Shown piece after piece: positions 24,466-33,737 of a stretch of DNA of 35,021 nucleotides. Each line of letters begins with the position of its first letter. The first letter of the stretch is position 1. A program made the position numbers and the translations under genes. Origin of the DNA: Hyphomicrobiales bacterium (GTDB taxonomy: Bacteria > Pseudomonadota > Alphaproteobacteria > Rhizobiales > JALURZ01); assembly GCA_027058735.1 (NCBI GenBank), contig JALURZ010000070.1:1-35021 (forward strand), written 5' to 3'. Below the pieces are notes generated by a model. The model ran no database searches, was not told the origin of the DNA, and saw nothing but the letters and a program-made list of their open reading frames with translations.

Positions 24466-26766
24466 TCAGCCGACGAGCCGCGTTGCGGAATTGACCGCGG
24501 GCTGTCTGCGTATCTCTGAAAGAATACGATTCAAATGTTTAAGACTCCATATCTCTATCTCCAAATGCATCTCGAAAAAGTCGGCCGCCCGCATCGGGAT
24601 CGAGAGATTTGAGATATTGCCGTCCTGCTCGCCGATCACGCTCGCCAGGCCAGCGAGCGCGCCCGGCTCATTCATCAACACAACGCTGATGCGCGCAGGA
24701 AACCTCACCTTGTCGTCTTCATCCACGTCCCAGGCAAGATCGACCCAGCGTTCGGGCTCGTCTTCAAACCCGGCCAGCGCTTCGGCCTGTATCGGATAGA
24801 CCGTGATGCCCTCGCCAGGCGTCACGATCCCGACGATCCGGTCGCCGGGCACCGCCCCCCCGTCCGGGGAGAATTTCAACGGCAGATCGCGCCCGTGCCC
24901 GCGGATTTTCAGCACCCGGCCGTCATCGGATTTCGTTTTGTCCCTGTTTTTCGCTTTTCGCGACCTGGCGCCAAACCGCGGCGCAAGTTTGATGGCGTTG
25001 CCCAGCTTGTACCACCGCTCGCGGGTGCCGGCGGACGGCGGCGGGGCGGGGGTTGTTTTTGCAGCATCCTTTACAGCGCCCGCGGCGTTGGCCCTGCCGG
25101 CGGGGTTCGGTATCAGGTTGGCGATTTCACGTGCCGCCAGTTCACCGCGGCCGATGGCCGCAAGCGCGTCCTCCACATCGCTCCAGCCCAGTTGCCTGAC
25201 CGCCTTTACAAGGTCGGCGTCGTGAAGCAACCGCTCCTTGCGGCTCAGGACGCGGCCCAGGATCTCGCGGCCCAGTCCCGCATATTGCCGGCGCACCGCC
25301 GCCCGGGTCGCGCGGCGGATGGCGGCCCTGGCCTTTCCCGTCGCCGCATAGGATTCCCACGCCGCCGGCGGCGTCTGCGCATTGGAGCGCACGATGTCGA
25401 CTTCATCGCCATTGTCCAGTTGCGTAATCAGCGGCGCGCTGCGCCCGTTGATCCGGCAGCCGACGCAACTGTCGCCGACATCGGTATGCACCGCATAGGC
25501 GAAATCAATGGGGGTCGCCCCGCGCGGCAGGGCGATCAGATGCCCCTTGGGGGTGAAGCAGAAAACCTGGTCCTGAAACAGTTCGAGTTTCGTGTGTTCA
25601 AGAAACTCGACCGGCCCCGCGCCTTCCGAAAGCATGTCAATAAGCTGGCGCAACCAGCGATACGCGTTGGTATCCTTGCCGTTGGCCTTGGCCAGGGGAA
25701 CCGCACCCTTGGCCCCGTTGCCCGCCCCGTTGACGGCATCCTTGTAAAAGGCATGGGCCGCAATCCCGCGCTCGGCGACATCGTGCATCCGGTGGGTGCG
25801 GATTTGCAGTTCCACGCGCTGGCGCCCCGTCCCGATCACCGTGGTGTGGATCGAGCGATAGTCATTCTGCTTCGGGTTCGACACATAGTCCTTGAACCGC
25901 CCCGGCACCATGCGCCAGGCCTGGTGAACGATGCCCAGCGCCCGGTAACAGTCATCCTCGCTGTCCACGATCACCCGGAACCCGAAAATATCGGAAAGCT
26001 GCCCCAGCGATATGGTCTGGCGCTGCATTTTGCGCCAGATGGAACAGGGACGTTTTTCGCGCCCCTGAACCAGCGCCTTGATGCCGCCGGCGGCGAGCCG
26101 CTCCTTGAGTTCGTTCTCGATTTCGATGAGCAGGTCGCCGTTTTCCGCGCGCAGCGCCTCAAGCCGGCTGACGATGGTGGCGCGCGCCTCCGGGTCGATG
26201 ACCCCGAAGGCCAGGTCTTCCAGTTCCTCGCGCATCTGCTGGATGCCCATGCGCCCGGCCAGCGGGGCGTAGATATCCATGGTTTCATGCGCGATGCGCT
26301 CGCGCTTTTGCGGACTGACGAATTCCAGCGTCCGCATGTTGTGCAGCCGGTCGGCAAGCTTGACCAGCAGGACGCGGATATCATCGGCCACGGCAAGCAG
26401 CAGCTTGCGCAGATTTTCCGCCTGGGCTGCTTCCTTCGACATCAGATCGAGACGCCAGATCTTGGTCAGGCCATCGACCAGCGACCCGATTTCATCGCCG
26501 AACAGTTCATTGATTTCAGATTGGGTCGCGGATGTATCCTCGATCGTGTCGTGCAGCAGCGCGGCGGCGATCGTCGCGTCGTCCAGCTTCAGATCCGTCA
26601 GGATCGCCGCCACTTCGAGAGGATGGGAGAAATAGGGATCGCCGGACGCACGAACCTGCGAACCATGCGCCTTCATGGCGTAGACATAGGCTCTGTTCAA
26701 CAGCGCTTCATCGGCGGACGGATCATAGGCGGTGACCCGTTCCACCAGTTCATACTGGCGCATCAT
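24466..26766 (-). CDS. rel: Bifunctional (p)ppGpp synthetase/hydrolase (Rel/SpoT/Rsh)
   Basis: 766 aa; YFSHPLEVAAILTDLKLDDATIAAALLHDTIEDT HD domain; GRFKDYVSNPKQNDYRSIHTTV synthetase with RxKD signature; TGS and ACT domains. Confidence 0.96.
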   Translation of the reverse strand: MMRQYELVERVTAYDPSADEALLNRAYVYAMKAHGSQVRASGDPYFSHPLEVAAILTDLKLDDATIAAALLHDTIEDTSATQSEINELFGDEIGSLVDGLTKIWRLDLMSKEAAQAENLRKLLLAVADDIRVLLVKLADRLHNMRTLEFVSPQKRERIAHETMDIYAPLAGRMGIQQMREELEDLAFGVIDPEARATIVSRLEALRAENGDLLIEIENELKERLAAGGIKALVQGREKRPCSIWRKMQRQTISLGQLSDIFGFRVIVDSEDDCYRALGIVHQAWRMVPGRFKDYVSNPKQNDYRSIHTTVIGTGRQRVELQIRTHRMHDVAERGIAAHAFYKDAVNGAGNGAKGAVPLAKANGKDTNAYRWLRQLIDMLSEGAGPVEFLEHTKLELFQDQVFCFTPKGHLIALPRGATPIDFAYAVHTDVGDSCVGCRINGRSAPLITQLDNGDEVDIVRSNAQTPPAAWESYAATGKARAAIRRATRAAVRRQYAGLGREILGRVLSRKERLLHDADLVKAVRQLGWSDVEDALAAIGRGELAAREIANLIPNPAGRANAAGAVKDAAKTTPAPPPSAGTRERWYKLGNAIKLAPRFGARSRKAKNRDKTKSDDGRVLKIRGHGRDLPLKFSPDGGAVPGDRIVGIVTPGEGITVYPIQAEALAGFEDEPERWVDLAWDVDEDDKVRFPARISVVLMNEPGALAGLASVIGEQDGNISNLSIPMRAADFFEMHLEIEIWSLKHLNRILSEIRRQPAVNSATRLVG

Positions 26767-26832
26767 GACACGCCACTCCCATCTGTGCGGGGCGCAGAGG
26801 GTGGTTGCAGATACTCAGGGGATAGCGTTTCC

Positions 26833-26866
26833 CTAGAGCGTGTCCTTGTTATACGGAACCATTTGA
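26833..26866 (+). repeat. Left terminal inverted repeat of MITE-like element
   Basis: Direct by-eye comparison with 27067-27100. Confidence 0.88.
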
Positions 26867-27066
26867 TGGACCAGATCAGGTCACTCGGCCAGGCGCGAAC
26901 CGCCGCGCGGTCTGGTTGACCGGGCAAGGTTCGCAACGCCGCCGATGGGCTGATCCGGCCCACCGGGGGGAAGGGTTTTCGCGCTTTCTGGACATCGTCA
27001 GGCTTTCCTTTCGGTCGGCCAGACCAAGGCCGGAAGCCTGCCTTGCCAGCAAACGCGAAAATCCGG

Positions 27067-27100
27067 TCAAATGATTCCATATAACAAAGACACGCTCTAG
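27067..27100 (-). repeat. Right terminal inverted repeat of MITE-like element
   Basis: Direct by-eye comparison with 26833-26866. Confidence 0.88.
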
Positions 27101-27513
27101 TACCCGGTGCGCCCGCTTCCAGAAGACTCAAGCGGCGGCAGCCCTTCCAGACCACGCAGCAGATCTTCTTCCGTCATGCGATCCATGGGCTTTTCGGCAT
27201 CCGGCATATCGCCAGCCGCCTCTTCGGCGGCCTCTTCGCCAGGTGCGCTCAGGACTGGAACTTCATCAGGTTCTGGCTCGTCCACCTCGACATGTTTTTG
27301 CATGGAGTGGATCAAGTCCTCGCTCAAATCATCGGTGTTGATGGTCATTTCCGCGATCTCGCGCAACGCGACGACCGGGTTCTTATCATTGTCGCGCTCA
27401 ACGGTCAGCGGTGCGCCCTGCGAGATGGTGCGCGCACGGTGGCTGGCCAGCAACACCAGATCGAACCGGTTCGCGACCTTGTCAATGCAATCCTCAACGG
27501 TTACCCGTGCCAT
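27097..27513 (-). CDS. rpoZ: RNA polymerase omega subunit
   Basis: [58 protein letters not shown]; acidic C-terminal extension. Confidence 0.96.
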   Translation of the reverse strand: MARVTVEDCIDKVANRFDLVLLASHRARTISQGAPLTVERDNDKNPVVALREIAEMTINTDDLSEDLIHSMQKHVEVDEPEPDEVPVLSAPGEEAAEEAAGDMPDAEKPMDRMTEEDLLRGLEGLPPLESSGSGRTGY

Positions 27514-27648
27514 CGGCAGGACTCCTGATCAAACTGATTGAAAAATATCGCCATAAGTTGGTCCCTATGTATGCATTCGCGTTTGCTAAAGCAAGCTTTA
27601 TTGCGCTGCGAAAAAGCCGCAACGCGGACGCTCGCGGGCGCGGCGGCC

Positions 27649-28158
27649 TCACCCCACGGCGCTCCCGGCCGGTCCGCTCACCCGCCCCTCGCGCGCGCGC
27701 ACACGATTGAGCATCTGCACCGGCGTCAGACCGTTGAGCGGATGATGCCAGCGCGGCGCAATTTCGCGCAGCGGCTCAAGAACAAATGCGCGTGCCGCGA
27801 TCTCAGGGTGCGGCAGGATCAGCCGCGAACACCCCCGCCTGATCACCCCGTGCCAGTCGAGAATGTCGATATCGAGCACGCGCGCGCCCCAGCGCCGCCC
27901 CCTCCTGCGCCCGGCCAGACGCTCGATCCGCTGACAGCGGGTCAACAGGGCCTCCGGCGGCACATGCGCCTCGATCGCCACGACACCGTTCACAAAGGCC
28001 GGCTGCCCGAGAACGCCCCATGGCGTGCTCGCGACCCAACTGGAGCGGCGGGCCACGGTGATGCCGGCGGCGCGCATGCAGGCCACGGCAAAATCGAGCG
28101 TATCGGCCGGCGCGCCGGCGCGTCCCGGCAGATTGGCGCCCAGGCCAAGCAGAATCAC
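27649..28158 (-). CDS. folK: 2-amino-4-hydroxy-6-hydroxymethyldihydropteridine pyrophosphokinase
   Basis: MILLGLGANLPGRAG..., SSWVASTPWGVLGQPAFVNGVV, RRWGARVLDIDILDWHGV, LILPHPEIAARAFVLEPL. Confidence 0.94.
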   Translation of the reverse strand: MILLGLGANLPGRAGAPADTLDFAVACMRAAGITVARRSSWVASTPWGVLGQPAFVNGVVAIEAHVPPEALLTRCQRIERLAGRRRGRRWGARVLDIDILDWHGVIRRGCSRLILPHPEIAARAFVLEPLREIAPRWHHPLNGLTPVQMLNRVRAREGRVSGPAGSAVG

Positions 28159-28346
28159 GGCAGCCGCCGCGCCACCGCGGCGGCCCGCATCCTTGCCTCC
28201 CCCCGCCGCGATGGTGCATAGGATGGCGGGACAATCGCAACGGAGGCGCCGGGACGCGCGCCGCCACAGGCGCCCCGGCCCGGCCGCGGCCGCTGAATTT
28301 TCGGAAAGAAACTTGATTTATATATGCTTTTCAAAGGTTTACACAA

Positions 28347-28949
28347 ATGTACTTTTATCCCGAAGAACGCCTCGCCGTGTTCATAGACGGCGCCAATCTC
28401 TATGCCTCCGCCAAGGCGCTTGATTTTGACATCGACTACAGGCGCCTGCTCGACATGTTCCGCACCAAAAGCCAGCTCGTGCGCATGGTCTACTATACCG
28501 CCATCATTGAAGATCAGGACTATTCGCCGATCCGCCCGCTCATCGACTGGCTCGACTACAACGGCTATACCATGGTGACCAAGCCGACCAAAGAATTTAC
28601 CGACGCGGCAGGCCGGCGCAAGATCAAGGGCAACATGGACATCGAACTGGCCGTCGATGTCATGGAAATGTCCGCGGCCCTCGATCATGTGGTGATCTTT
28701 TCCGGCGACGGGGATTTCCGCGCCCTGGTCGAGGCGGTGCAGCGCAAGGGAAAACGGGTCAGCATCATATCGACCATGGCCAGCCGCCCGCCGATGGCGG
28801 CCGACGAATTGCGGCGGCAGGCCGACCACTTCATCGACCTTGCCGACCTGAAAGACGAGATCGGCCGGCCCATGAGCGAGCGTGCGCCGCGCGATGACGA
28901 TATGCCCGAGCGCGCGATCCACCCCGGCGAGACCGGCGCGGACCTGTAA
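28347..28949 (+). CDS. NYN-domain (LabA/DUF88-like) putative ribonuclease
   Basis: AVFIDGANLYASAKAL; KGNMDIELAVDVMEM; VVIFSGDGDFRALVEAVQRKGKRVSIIS, giving the conserved Asp residues of the NYN/PIN-like fold. Confidence 0.92.
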   Translation: MYFYPEERLAVFIDGANLYASAKALDFDIDYRRLLDMFRTKSQLVRMVYYTAIIEDQDYSPIRPLIDWLDYNGYTMVTKPTKEFTDAAGRRKIKGNMDIELAVDVMEMSAALDHVVIFSGDGDFRALVEAVQRKGKRVSIISTMASRPPMAADELRRQADHFIDLADLKDEIGRPMSERAPRDDDMPERAIHPGETGADL

Positions 28950-29608
28950 TGGCGAGGCTGCCGGAAGACGGGGCGGCGGCGCCCGGCGGTCCGCCTTCCG
29001 ATTGCCGCAAATGCGGCAGGCTTGCCGCTTTTCGCGATGATCTGCGCGCGCGCGAACCCGCCTGGTTCAACGCGCCCGTGCCCTCGTTCGGCGATGCCGC
29101 CGGGCGCCTGCTGATCGTCGGGCTCGCGCCCGGCATGAGGGGGGCGAACCGGACCGGGCGGCCCTTCACCGGGGATTTTGCCGGCGACCTGCTGTATGAA
29201 ACCCTCGCCAGATTCGGCTTCGCCAACGGCAAATATCGCGCCGCATGCGATGACGGGCTGGCCCTGAACGACTGCCTCATCACCAACGCGGTGCGCTGCC
29301 TGCCGCCCCGCAACAAGCCGGTTGGCGCCGAAATCCGCCAGTGCGGCGCCTATCTCAGGGCAACGATCGAAGCGATGCCGAATCTGCGGGTGCTGCTGGC
29401 GCTGGGGCGCATTGCCCACGACGCCACCTTGTCATCGCTTGGCAGGAAACGCAGCGCCTGTGCATTCGGCCATGGCGCGTGTCATGAGTTCGGGTCGCTC
29501 GTTCTTTTCGACAGCTATCACTGCTCGCGCTACAACACCAACACCCGCCGGCTCACGGTGGAGATGTTCGAGGCGGTATTCGAAAAAATTTCCGCCCGGC
29601 TTGCCTGA
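28949..29608 (+). CDS. Uracil-DNA glycosylase family 5 (UdgB-like)
   Basis: LLIVGLAPGMRGANRTGRPFTGDFAGDLLYETL; CxxC-type N-terminal cysteines DCRKCGR; SYHCSRYNTNTRRLT. Confidence 0.88.
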   Translation: MARLPEDGAAAPGGPPSDCRKCGRLAAFRDDLRAREPAWFNAPVPSFGDAAGRLLIVGLAPGMRGANRTGRPFTGDFAGDLLYETLARFGFANGKYRAACDDGLALNDCLITNAVRCLPPRNKPVGAEIRQCGAYLRATIEAMPNLRVLLALGRIAHDATLSSLGRKRSACAFGHGACHEFGSLVLFDSYHCSRYNTNTRRLTVEMFEAVFEKISARLA

Positions 29609-29704
29609 ATGTTGATGTATTTGCCGATTACGACTATGAAAGGCTTGAGCGCCGATCGAGCGCCGGGCAGAGAGTGCGGGCCATGGTGGCGTTCGGATAG
29701 GGCG

Positions 29705-30427
29705 ATGCGGGGTGCGAAGGTGAGGGTATCGCGTTTGGCGCAAGGGGGCCGGTACCGTCCGGGAACAGGGCTTTTGCGCCTCTGCTCCGCGCTGGGCCTT
29801 GCATTGCTGCTTGGCCTGTCGCCGGCCGGCGGCGCGGAGCGCGCCTCGGCGAATCAGCCGCTGTTGCCGCCAATGGCGCCTGAACGCGGCAAGGCCAATG
29901 CCGTCACGGTCTATGGCGGCGTCGCCGCCGTTACCGATTTCACCACCATCATCACCCAGCCCTGGCGCGTTGACTGGGTCAAGGTCCGGTTCATCGGTGC
30001 GAGCTATTCGCGGCGCATCGGCACTTTGCGTGATGTGTTCGGAAGCTGGGGCGAGAGTTTCGCCATCGAGGCCGAAGCGGGCGCCGGCCTCCGGTTCGGC
30101 TCCGAATCCCTTGGGGAATTCTGGGGCGCGGCCTATTTGCGGTTCGACGCTTTTCCCTGGAACGACATTGTCTATACCACCATCGCAGGCAGCCTCGGCC
30201 TCAATCAGCTGACCAGATCATCGCCCTATGAGCGGCGGCGCAATTCCGGGGGCAACAACTCCAATCTGCTGCACTACTTCGCGCCGGAAATCACGATTGC
30301 GGATCCCGACAACAAGGATCTTGAAGCGGTGTTCCGGCTGCACCACCGCTCCGGTGTTTTCGGCCTTTTCAACGGCGTGTCGACGGGATCGAACATTCTC
30401 ACGATCGGGGTGCGCAAGCGGTTCTGA
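29705..30427 (+). CDS. Putative outer-membrane beta-barrel protein, possibly PagL-like lipid A deacylase-related
   Basis: Signal-peptide-like LLRLCSALGLALLLGLSPAGGAERA; alternating-residue body; C-terminal Phe (VRKRF*); late HHRSGVFGLFNGVSTGSN motif. Confidence 0.65.
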   Translation: MRGAKVRVSRLAQGGRYRPGTGLLRLCSALGLALLLGLSPAGGAERASANQPLLPPMAPERGKANAVTVYGGVAAVTDFTTIITQPWRVDWVKVRFIGASYSRRIGTLRDVFGSWGESFAIEAEAGAGLRFGSESLGEFWGAAYLRFDAFPWNDIVYTTIAGSLGLNQLTRSSPYERRRNSGGNNSNLLHYFAPEITIADPDNKDLEAVFRLHHRSGVFGLFNGVSTGSNILTIGVRKRF

Positions 30428-30433
30428 AACGGC

Positions 30434-31141
30434 CTATCCGCCGAGATAGAGCCTTTGGACACGCGGGTCGGCGGCAAGCTCGCCGCCTTTGCCGGTGAGG
30501 CGGTTCTCGCCCTGCTCAAGAACATAGCCGCGCACCGAGATCGCCAGCGCCATGGCGGCGTTCTGTTCGACCAGCAACACCGAGACGCCGCGATCGCCCA
30601 TTGCCCTGATGCCGGAAAATATTTCCCCCACCGCATCTGGCGCCAGGCCGAGCGAGGGTTCATCGAGCAACACCAGCGCCGGATCGAGGAGATCTATGCG
30701 CGCCAGCGCGAGGCGCTGACGCTGGCCGCCGGAAAGAGCGTGCACCGCCCCGTGCTGGCGCGCGCGCATCCAGGGGTGGATATCCAGAACACGCTCGATG
30801 CGCTCCTTTAGCTGCCGGTTGTCGGCAATCTGGTGGCCGCCAAGCTCCAGGTTCTCGCGCAGGCTCATCTGATCGAACACATTGCGCCCCTGAGGTACGA
30901 ATATCAGCCCATCGGCGGTGTTTTCAGCACAAGATCGCCCGGATATTTCGCGCCCGTCGAAAACGATCCTGCCCTTGGTTGGCGCGATTTCGCCCGCGAT
31001 GGCGCGCAGAACCGTCGATTTGCCGGCGCCGTTGGGGCCGATCACGGCAACGATTTCACCAACGCCGACGTCAAGCGAGATATCGCGGATGACCGGCCGC
31101 GCGCCGTAGCCGGCGGTCAGGTTTTCAACTGTAAGCAGCAT
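30434..31141 (-). CDS. livF: Branched-chain amino acid ABC transporter ATP-binding protein LivF
   Basis: From ATG 31141: MLLTVENLTAGYGARPVIRDISLDVGVGEIVAVIGPNGAGKSTVLRAIAG; HALSGGQRQRLALARI. Confidence 0.93.
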   Translation of the reverse strand: MLLTVENLTAGYGARPVIRDISLDVGVGEIVAVIGPNGAGKSTVLRAIAGEIAPTKGRIVFDGREISGRSCAENTADGLIFVPQGRNVFDQMSLRENLELGGHQIADNRQLKERIERVLDIHPWMRARQHGAVHALSGGQRQRLALARIDLLDPALVLLDEPSLGLAPDAVGEIFSGIRAMGDRGVSVLLVEQNAAMALAISVRGYVLEQGENRLTGKGGELAADPRVQRLYLGG

Positions 31142-31895
31142 GGGTCCCGGTCCCCAGATAGGCTTCGATGACGCGCTGTGACTTTTGCGCCTGGGCGAGG
31201 CTGCCCTCGAAGATGAGCCGGCCCGCATCCATCACCAGCACGCGGCTGCACAGTTGCGAAATGACGCTCATGTTGTGCTCGATGATGAAAAACTGAAGGC
31301 CCTGCCGGCTCAACTCCTTGATGGATTTCAGGATCTGCTTGATGAGGGCCGGATTGACGCCGGCGCTGGGTTCGTCGAGCAAGACGACCTTCGGTCTGGC
31401 GATCAGGAGGCGTCCGATCTCAAGCAGTTTCTGCTGGCCGTAGCTGAGATGTCCGGCCGGGGTACCGGACAGCGGATCAAGGCGAAGAAATTCAAGAATG
31501 GCATCGGCCTGGCCTTGCAGCGCGCGTTCCTGCCTGCGCACGGCGCGCGGCGCGAAAAAGACCGAGCGCAGACGCTCCCCCGATTGCCCCGGCGCAACCG
31601 CCAGCAGATTGTCGCGCACGCTCATGAAGGGCAGCACGCGGGCGAACTGAAAGGTGCGCGCGATTCCAAGGGCGCTTATCTTGTGCGGCGCCAGCCCGGT
31701 GAGCGGCGTCCCGGCGAGCGACAATTCGCCCCGGTCCGCGCCATAAAACCCGGACAGACAGTGAAACAACGTGCTCTTGCCCGACCCGTTGGGGCCGATC
31801 AGACCGGTAATCGGGGTGTCGGCGAGCGCGAAACTGACGTCGTCAACGGCGGTGAGGCCGCCGAATGTCTTGGTGATGTTGCGGGCTTCCAGCAT
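31125..31895 (-). CDS. livG: Branched-chain amino acid ABC transporter ATP-binding protein LivG
   Basis: From ATG 31895: MLEARNITKTFGGLTAVDDVSFALADTPITGLIGPNGSGKSTLFHCLSGFY; GIARTFQFARVLPFMSVRDNL. Confidence 0.93.
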   Translation of the reverse strand: MLEARNITKTFGGLTAVDDVSFALADTPITGLIGPNGSGKSTLFHCLSGFYGADRGELSLAGTPLTGLAPHKISALGIARTFQFARVLPFMSVRDNLLAVAPGQSGERLRSVFFAPRAVRRQERALQGQADAILEFLRLDPLSGTPAGHLSYGQQKLLEIGRLLIARPKVVLLDEPSAGVNPALIKQILKSIKELSRQGLQFFIIEHNMSVISQLCSRVLVMDAGRLIFEGSLAQAQKSQRVIEAYLGTGTHAAYS

Positions 31896-32767
31896 CACTC
31901 GCGCATCTCGCCAATGAGCCCCTGCGGGCGTCTGATCATCAACAACACCAGCACGGCGCCGAACACGATGCCCTGTATTGGGGCCACCAGACGGCCCAGT
32001 TCGGGCGCGAGCGGCAGGAAACGCAAGGCCTCCTGAATGACCATCACAAGGCCGGCGCCGAGGATCGGCCCGGCGATGGTTCCCTTGCCCCCCAGCACCA
32101 GGCACAGCAACAGAAGGATGGTCGTCTGCACGGTGAAATCATTGGGGCTGATATAGGTCAGGTAGTGCGCCCACAACGCCCCGGCAAGCCCGGCCGCAGC
32201 GGCGCTGACGCACATGGCGCGGCGCTTGAAGGCCTTCACATCCCTGGCGAATGCCATGGCGACGTTTTCGTCTTCGCGAATGAGTTTCAGCGTGCGCCCG
32301 AACGGTGCGCGCTGCAACACGCCGAGGCCGGCCAGCGCAAGCGCCGCGAGGGCAGCGGCGATCACCAGAAACTGCACCAGCGAGGTCGGCGCCATGCCCA
32401 GCCATTCGGGCCGCGGTATCGCGGGTATGCCCATGGGGCCCCCGGTCGCCCAGCGCTCGTTGAGCGCCAGCAGGCGGATCATTTCGGCGAATGCAAGGCT
32501 GGCAATGCCGAAATAGTCGCCCCTCATGCGCAGCAGGGGCACCGAGATCAGCAGCCCGGCGAGTGCCGCCACCACGATCGCCGCGAGCATGGACAGCCCG
32601 ATGGGCGCCCCGCCGGTGGACAAGATGGCGCTCGCATAGGCGCCGATGGCGAAAAACGCCACCTGCCCGAAATTGTAAAGACCGCTCACCCCAAGCTGCA
32701 GATTGAGCGAGGCCGCAAACACCATGAAAATGACCGCCATGATGGCGATATGCAGCAGATAATCCAT
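31895..32767 (-). CDS. livM: Branched-chain amino acid ABC transporter permease LivM
   Basis: NLQLGVSGLYNFGQVAFFAIGAYASAIL; LRGDYFGIASLAFAEMIRL; PNDFTVQTTILLLLCLVLGGKGTIAGPILGA. Confidence 0.93.
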   Translation of the reverse strand: MDYLLHIAIMAVIFMVFAASLNLQLGVSGLYNFGQVAFFAIGAYASAILSTGGAPIGLSMLAAIVVAALAGLLISVPLLRMRGDYFGIASLAFAEMIRLLALNERWATGGPMGIPAIPRPEWLGMAPTSLVQFLVIAAALAALALAGLGVLQRAPFGRTLKLIREDENVAMAFARDVKAFKRRAMCVSAAAAGLAGALWAHYLTYISPNDFTVQTTILLLLCLVLGGKGTIAGPILGAGLVMVIQEALRFLPLAPELGRLVAPIQGIVFGAVLVLLMIRRPQGLIGEMRE

Positions 32768-33636
32768 CAGCGCACACCCGTCCTGCCCGCGAACAGCCCC
32801 TGCGGCCGGAACAGCAGCAGCAGAAAGATAATCGCGAAGGCGATGAAATCCTTGTAGCCGGGCGATATCACCGCCGTTGACAGGTTTTCCGCCGTCCCGA
32901 TCAGGAGCCCGCCAATGAGCGCCCCAAACACATTGCCGGGGCCGCCGATGAGCACGGCGGCGAACGCCTTGATGAGGCCGGAAAGCCCCATAAACGGATC
33001 GAGATTTGAATCAAGGCCGACGAGCACCCCACCAAGGGCGGCGAGGCCCGCTCCCAGGACCCAGACCGCGATGCGCACGGCTGCCAGCGGCAGGCCGTAG
33101 ATGGCGGCCAGATCCGGATTGTTGGCGAAGGCGCGCATGTATTTGCCGATGCGCGTTTTTCTGAGCAGCCAGTGGAGAGCGGCAAACGACGCGGCGGCCG
33201 CCGCCACCATGGCAATCTGCACATGGGTGACGCGCACCCCCATGAGATCGACCGTTCCCTCGAATGCGACGGGATAGGATTTCAGATCGCCGCCAAAGGC
33301 AAGCTGCAGGGCGCTGCGCAAAACGTATGACGCGCCGATCGAGGCGATCAGAATCGTGACCGCGGCTTTTTTCCGCAGCGGCCGGAACGCGATCCGTTCG
33401 GTGCCAAGCGCGATTATGGCGCTCAGCGCCAGCGCCGGCGCCAGCGCCGCCGCGAAGCTCAGCGACAGCGGCGGCAGCATGAACAGCAACAGGCCATAAG
33501 CACCCCAGGCGATCAGCTCGCCATGGGCGAAATTGATGAAACGAAACGTGCCGTAGACCATGGTCAGACCGACCGCGAACAGCGCATAGGTGGCGCCGCT
33601 GGCCAGCCCGCTGATCAGAAGTTCGACATAATACAT
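32767..33636 (-). CDS. livH: Branched-chain amino acid ABC transporter permease LivH
   Basis: From ATG 33636: MYYVELLISGLASGATYALFAVGLTMVYGTFRFINFAHGELIAWGAY; IGGPGNVFGALIGGLLIGTAENL. Confidence 0.93.
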   Translation of the reverse strand: MYYVELLISGLASGATYALFAVGLTMVYGTFRFINFAHGELIAWGAYGLLLFMLPPLSLSFAAALAPALALSAIIALGTERIAFRPLRKKAAVTILIASIGASYVLRSALQLAFGGDLKSYPVAFEGTVDLMGVRVTHVQIAMVAAAAASFAALHWLLRKTRIGKYMRAFANNPDLAAIYGLPLAAVRIAVWVLGAGLAALGGVLVGLDSNLDPFMGLSGLIKAFAAVLIGGPGNVFGALIGGLLIGTAENLSTAVISPGYKDFIAFAIIFLLLLFRPQGLFAGRTGVR

Positions 33637-33737
33637 CGACCGGCCCCCGGCCATGGCGAGTCGCCGGCCGTCTTCAACCAAGCACCAGGACATGAAGGCC
33701 GGCCCGCCCCGGGCACAGAGGCCGGCATTCGGCAGTT

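Larger units (their letters stand above)
26833..27100. mobile_element. MITE-like non-autonomous element, 268 bp with 34-bp terminal inverted repeats
   Basis: Left end ctagagcgtgtccttgttatacggaaccatttga (26833-26866); right end reverse-complemented is ctagagcgtgtctttgttatatggaatcatttga (27067-27100): 31/34 identical, no transposase ORF inside. Confidence 0.8.

Noticed and set aside
24895-26919. 674-aa plus-strand ORF opposite rel
   Set aside because: Antisense shadow ORF; same compositional signature.
26763-27155. 130-aa minus-strand ORF spanning the MITE-like element
   Set aside because: Starts inside rpoZ out of frame and runs through the element; no transposase motif, so treated as chance.
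33420-33460. Tandem gccagcgccggc-type repeat in livH
   Set aside because: Encodes an Ala/Leu-rich transmembrane stretch (AAALAPALALSA); ordinary codon repetition.
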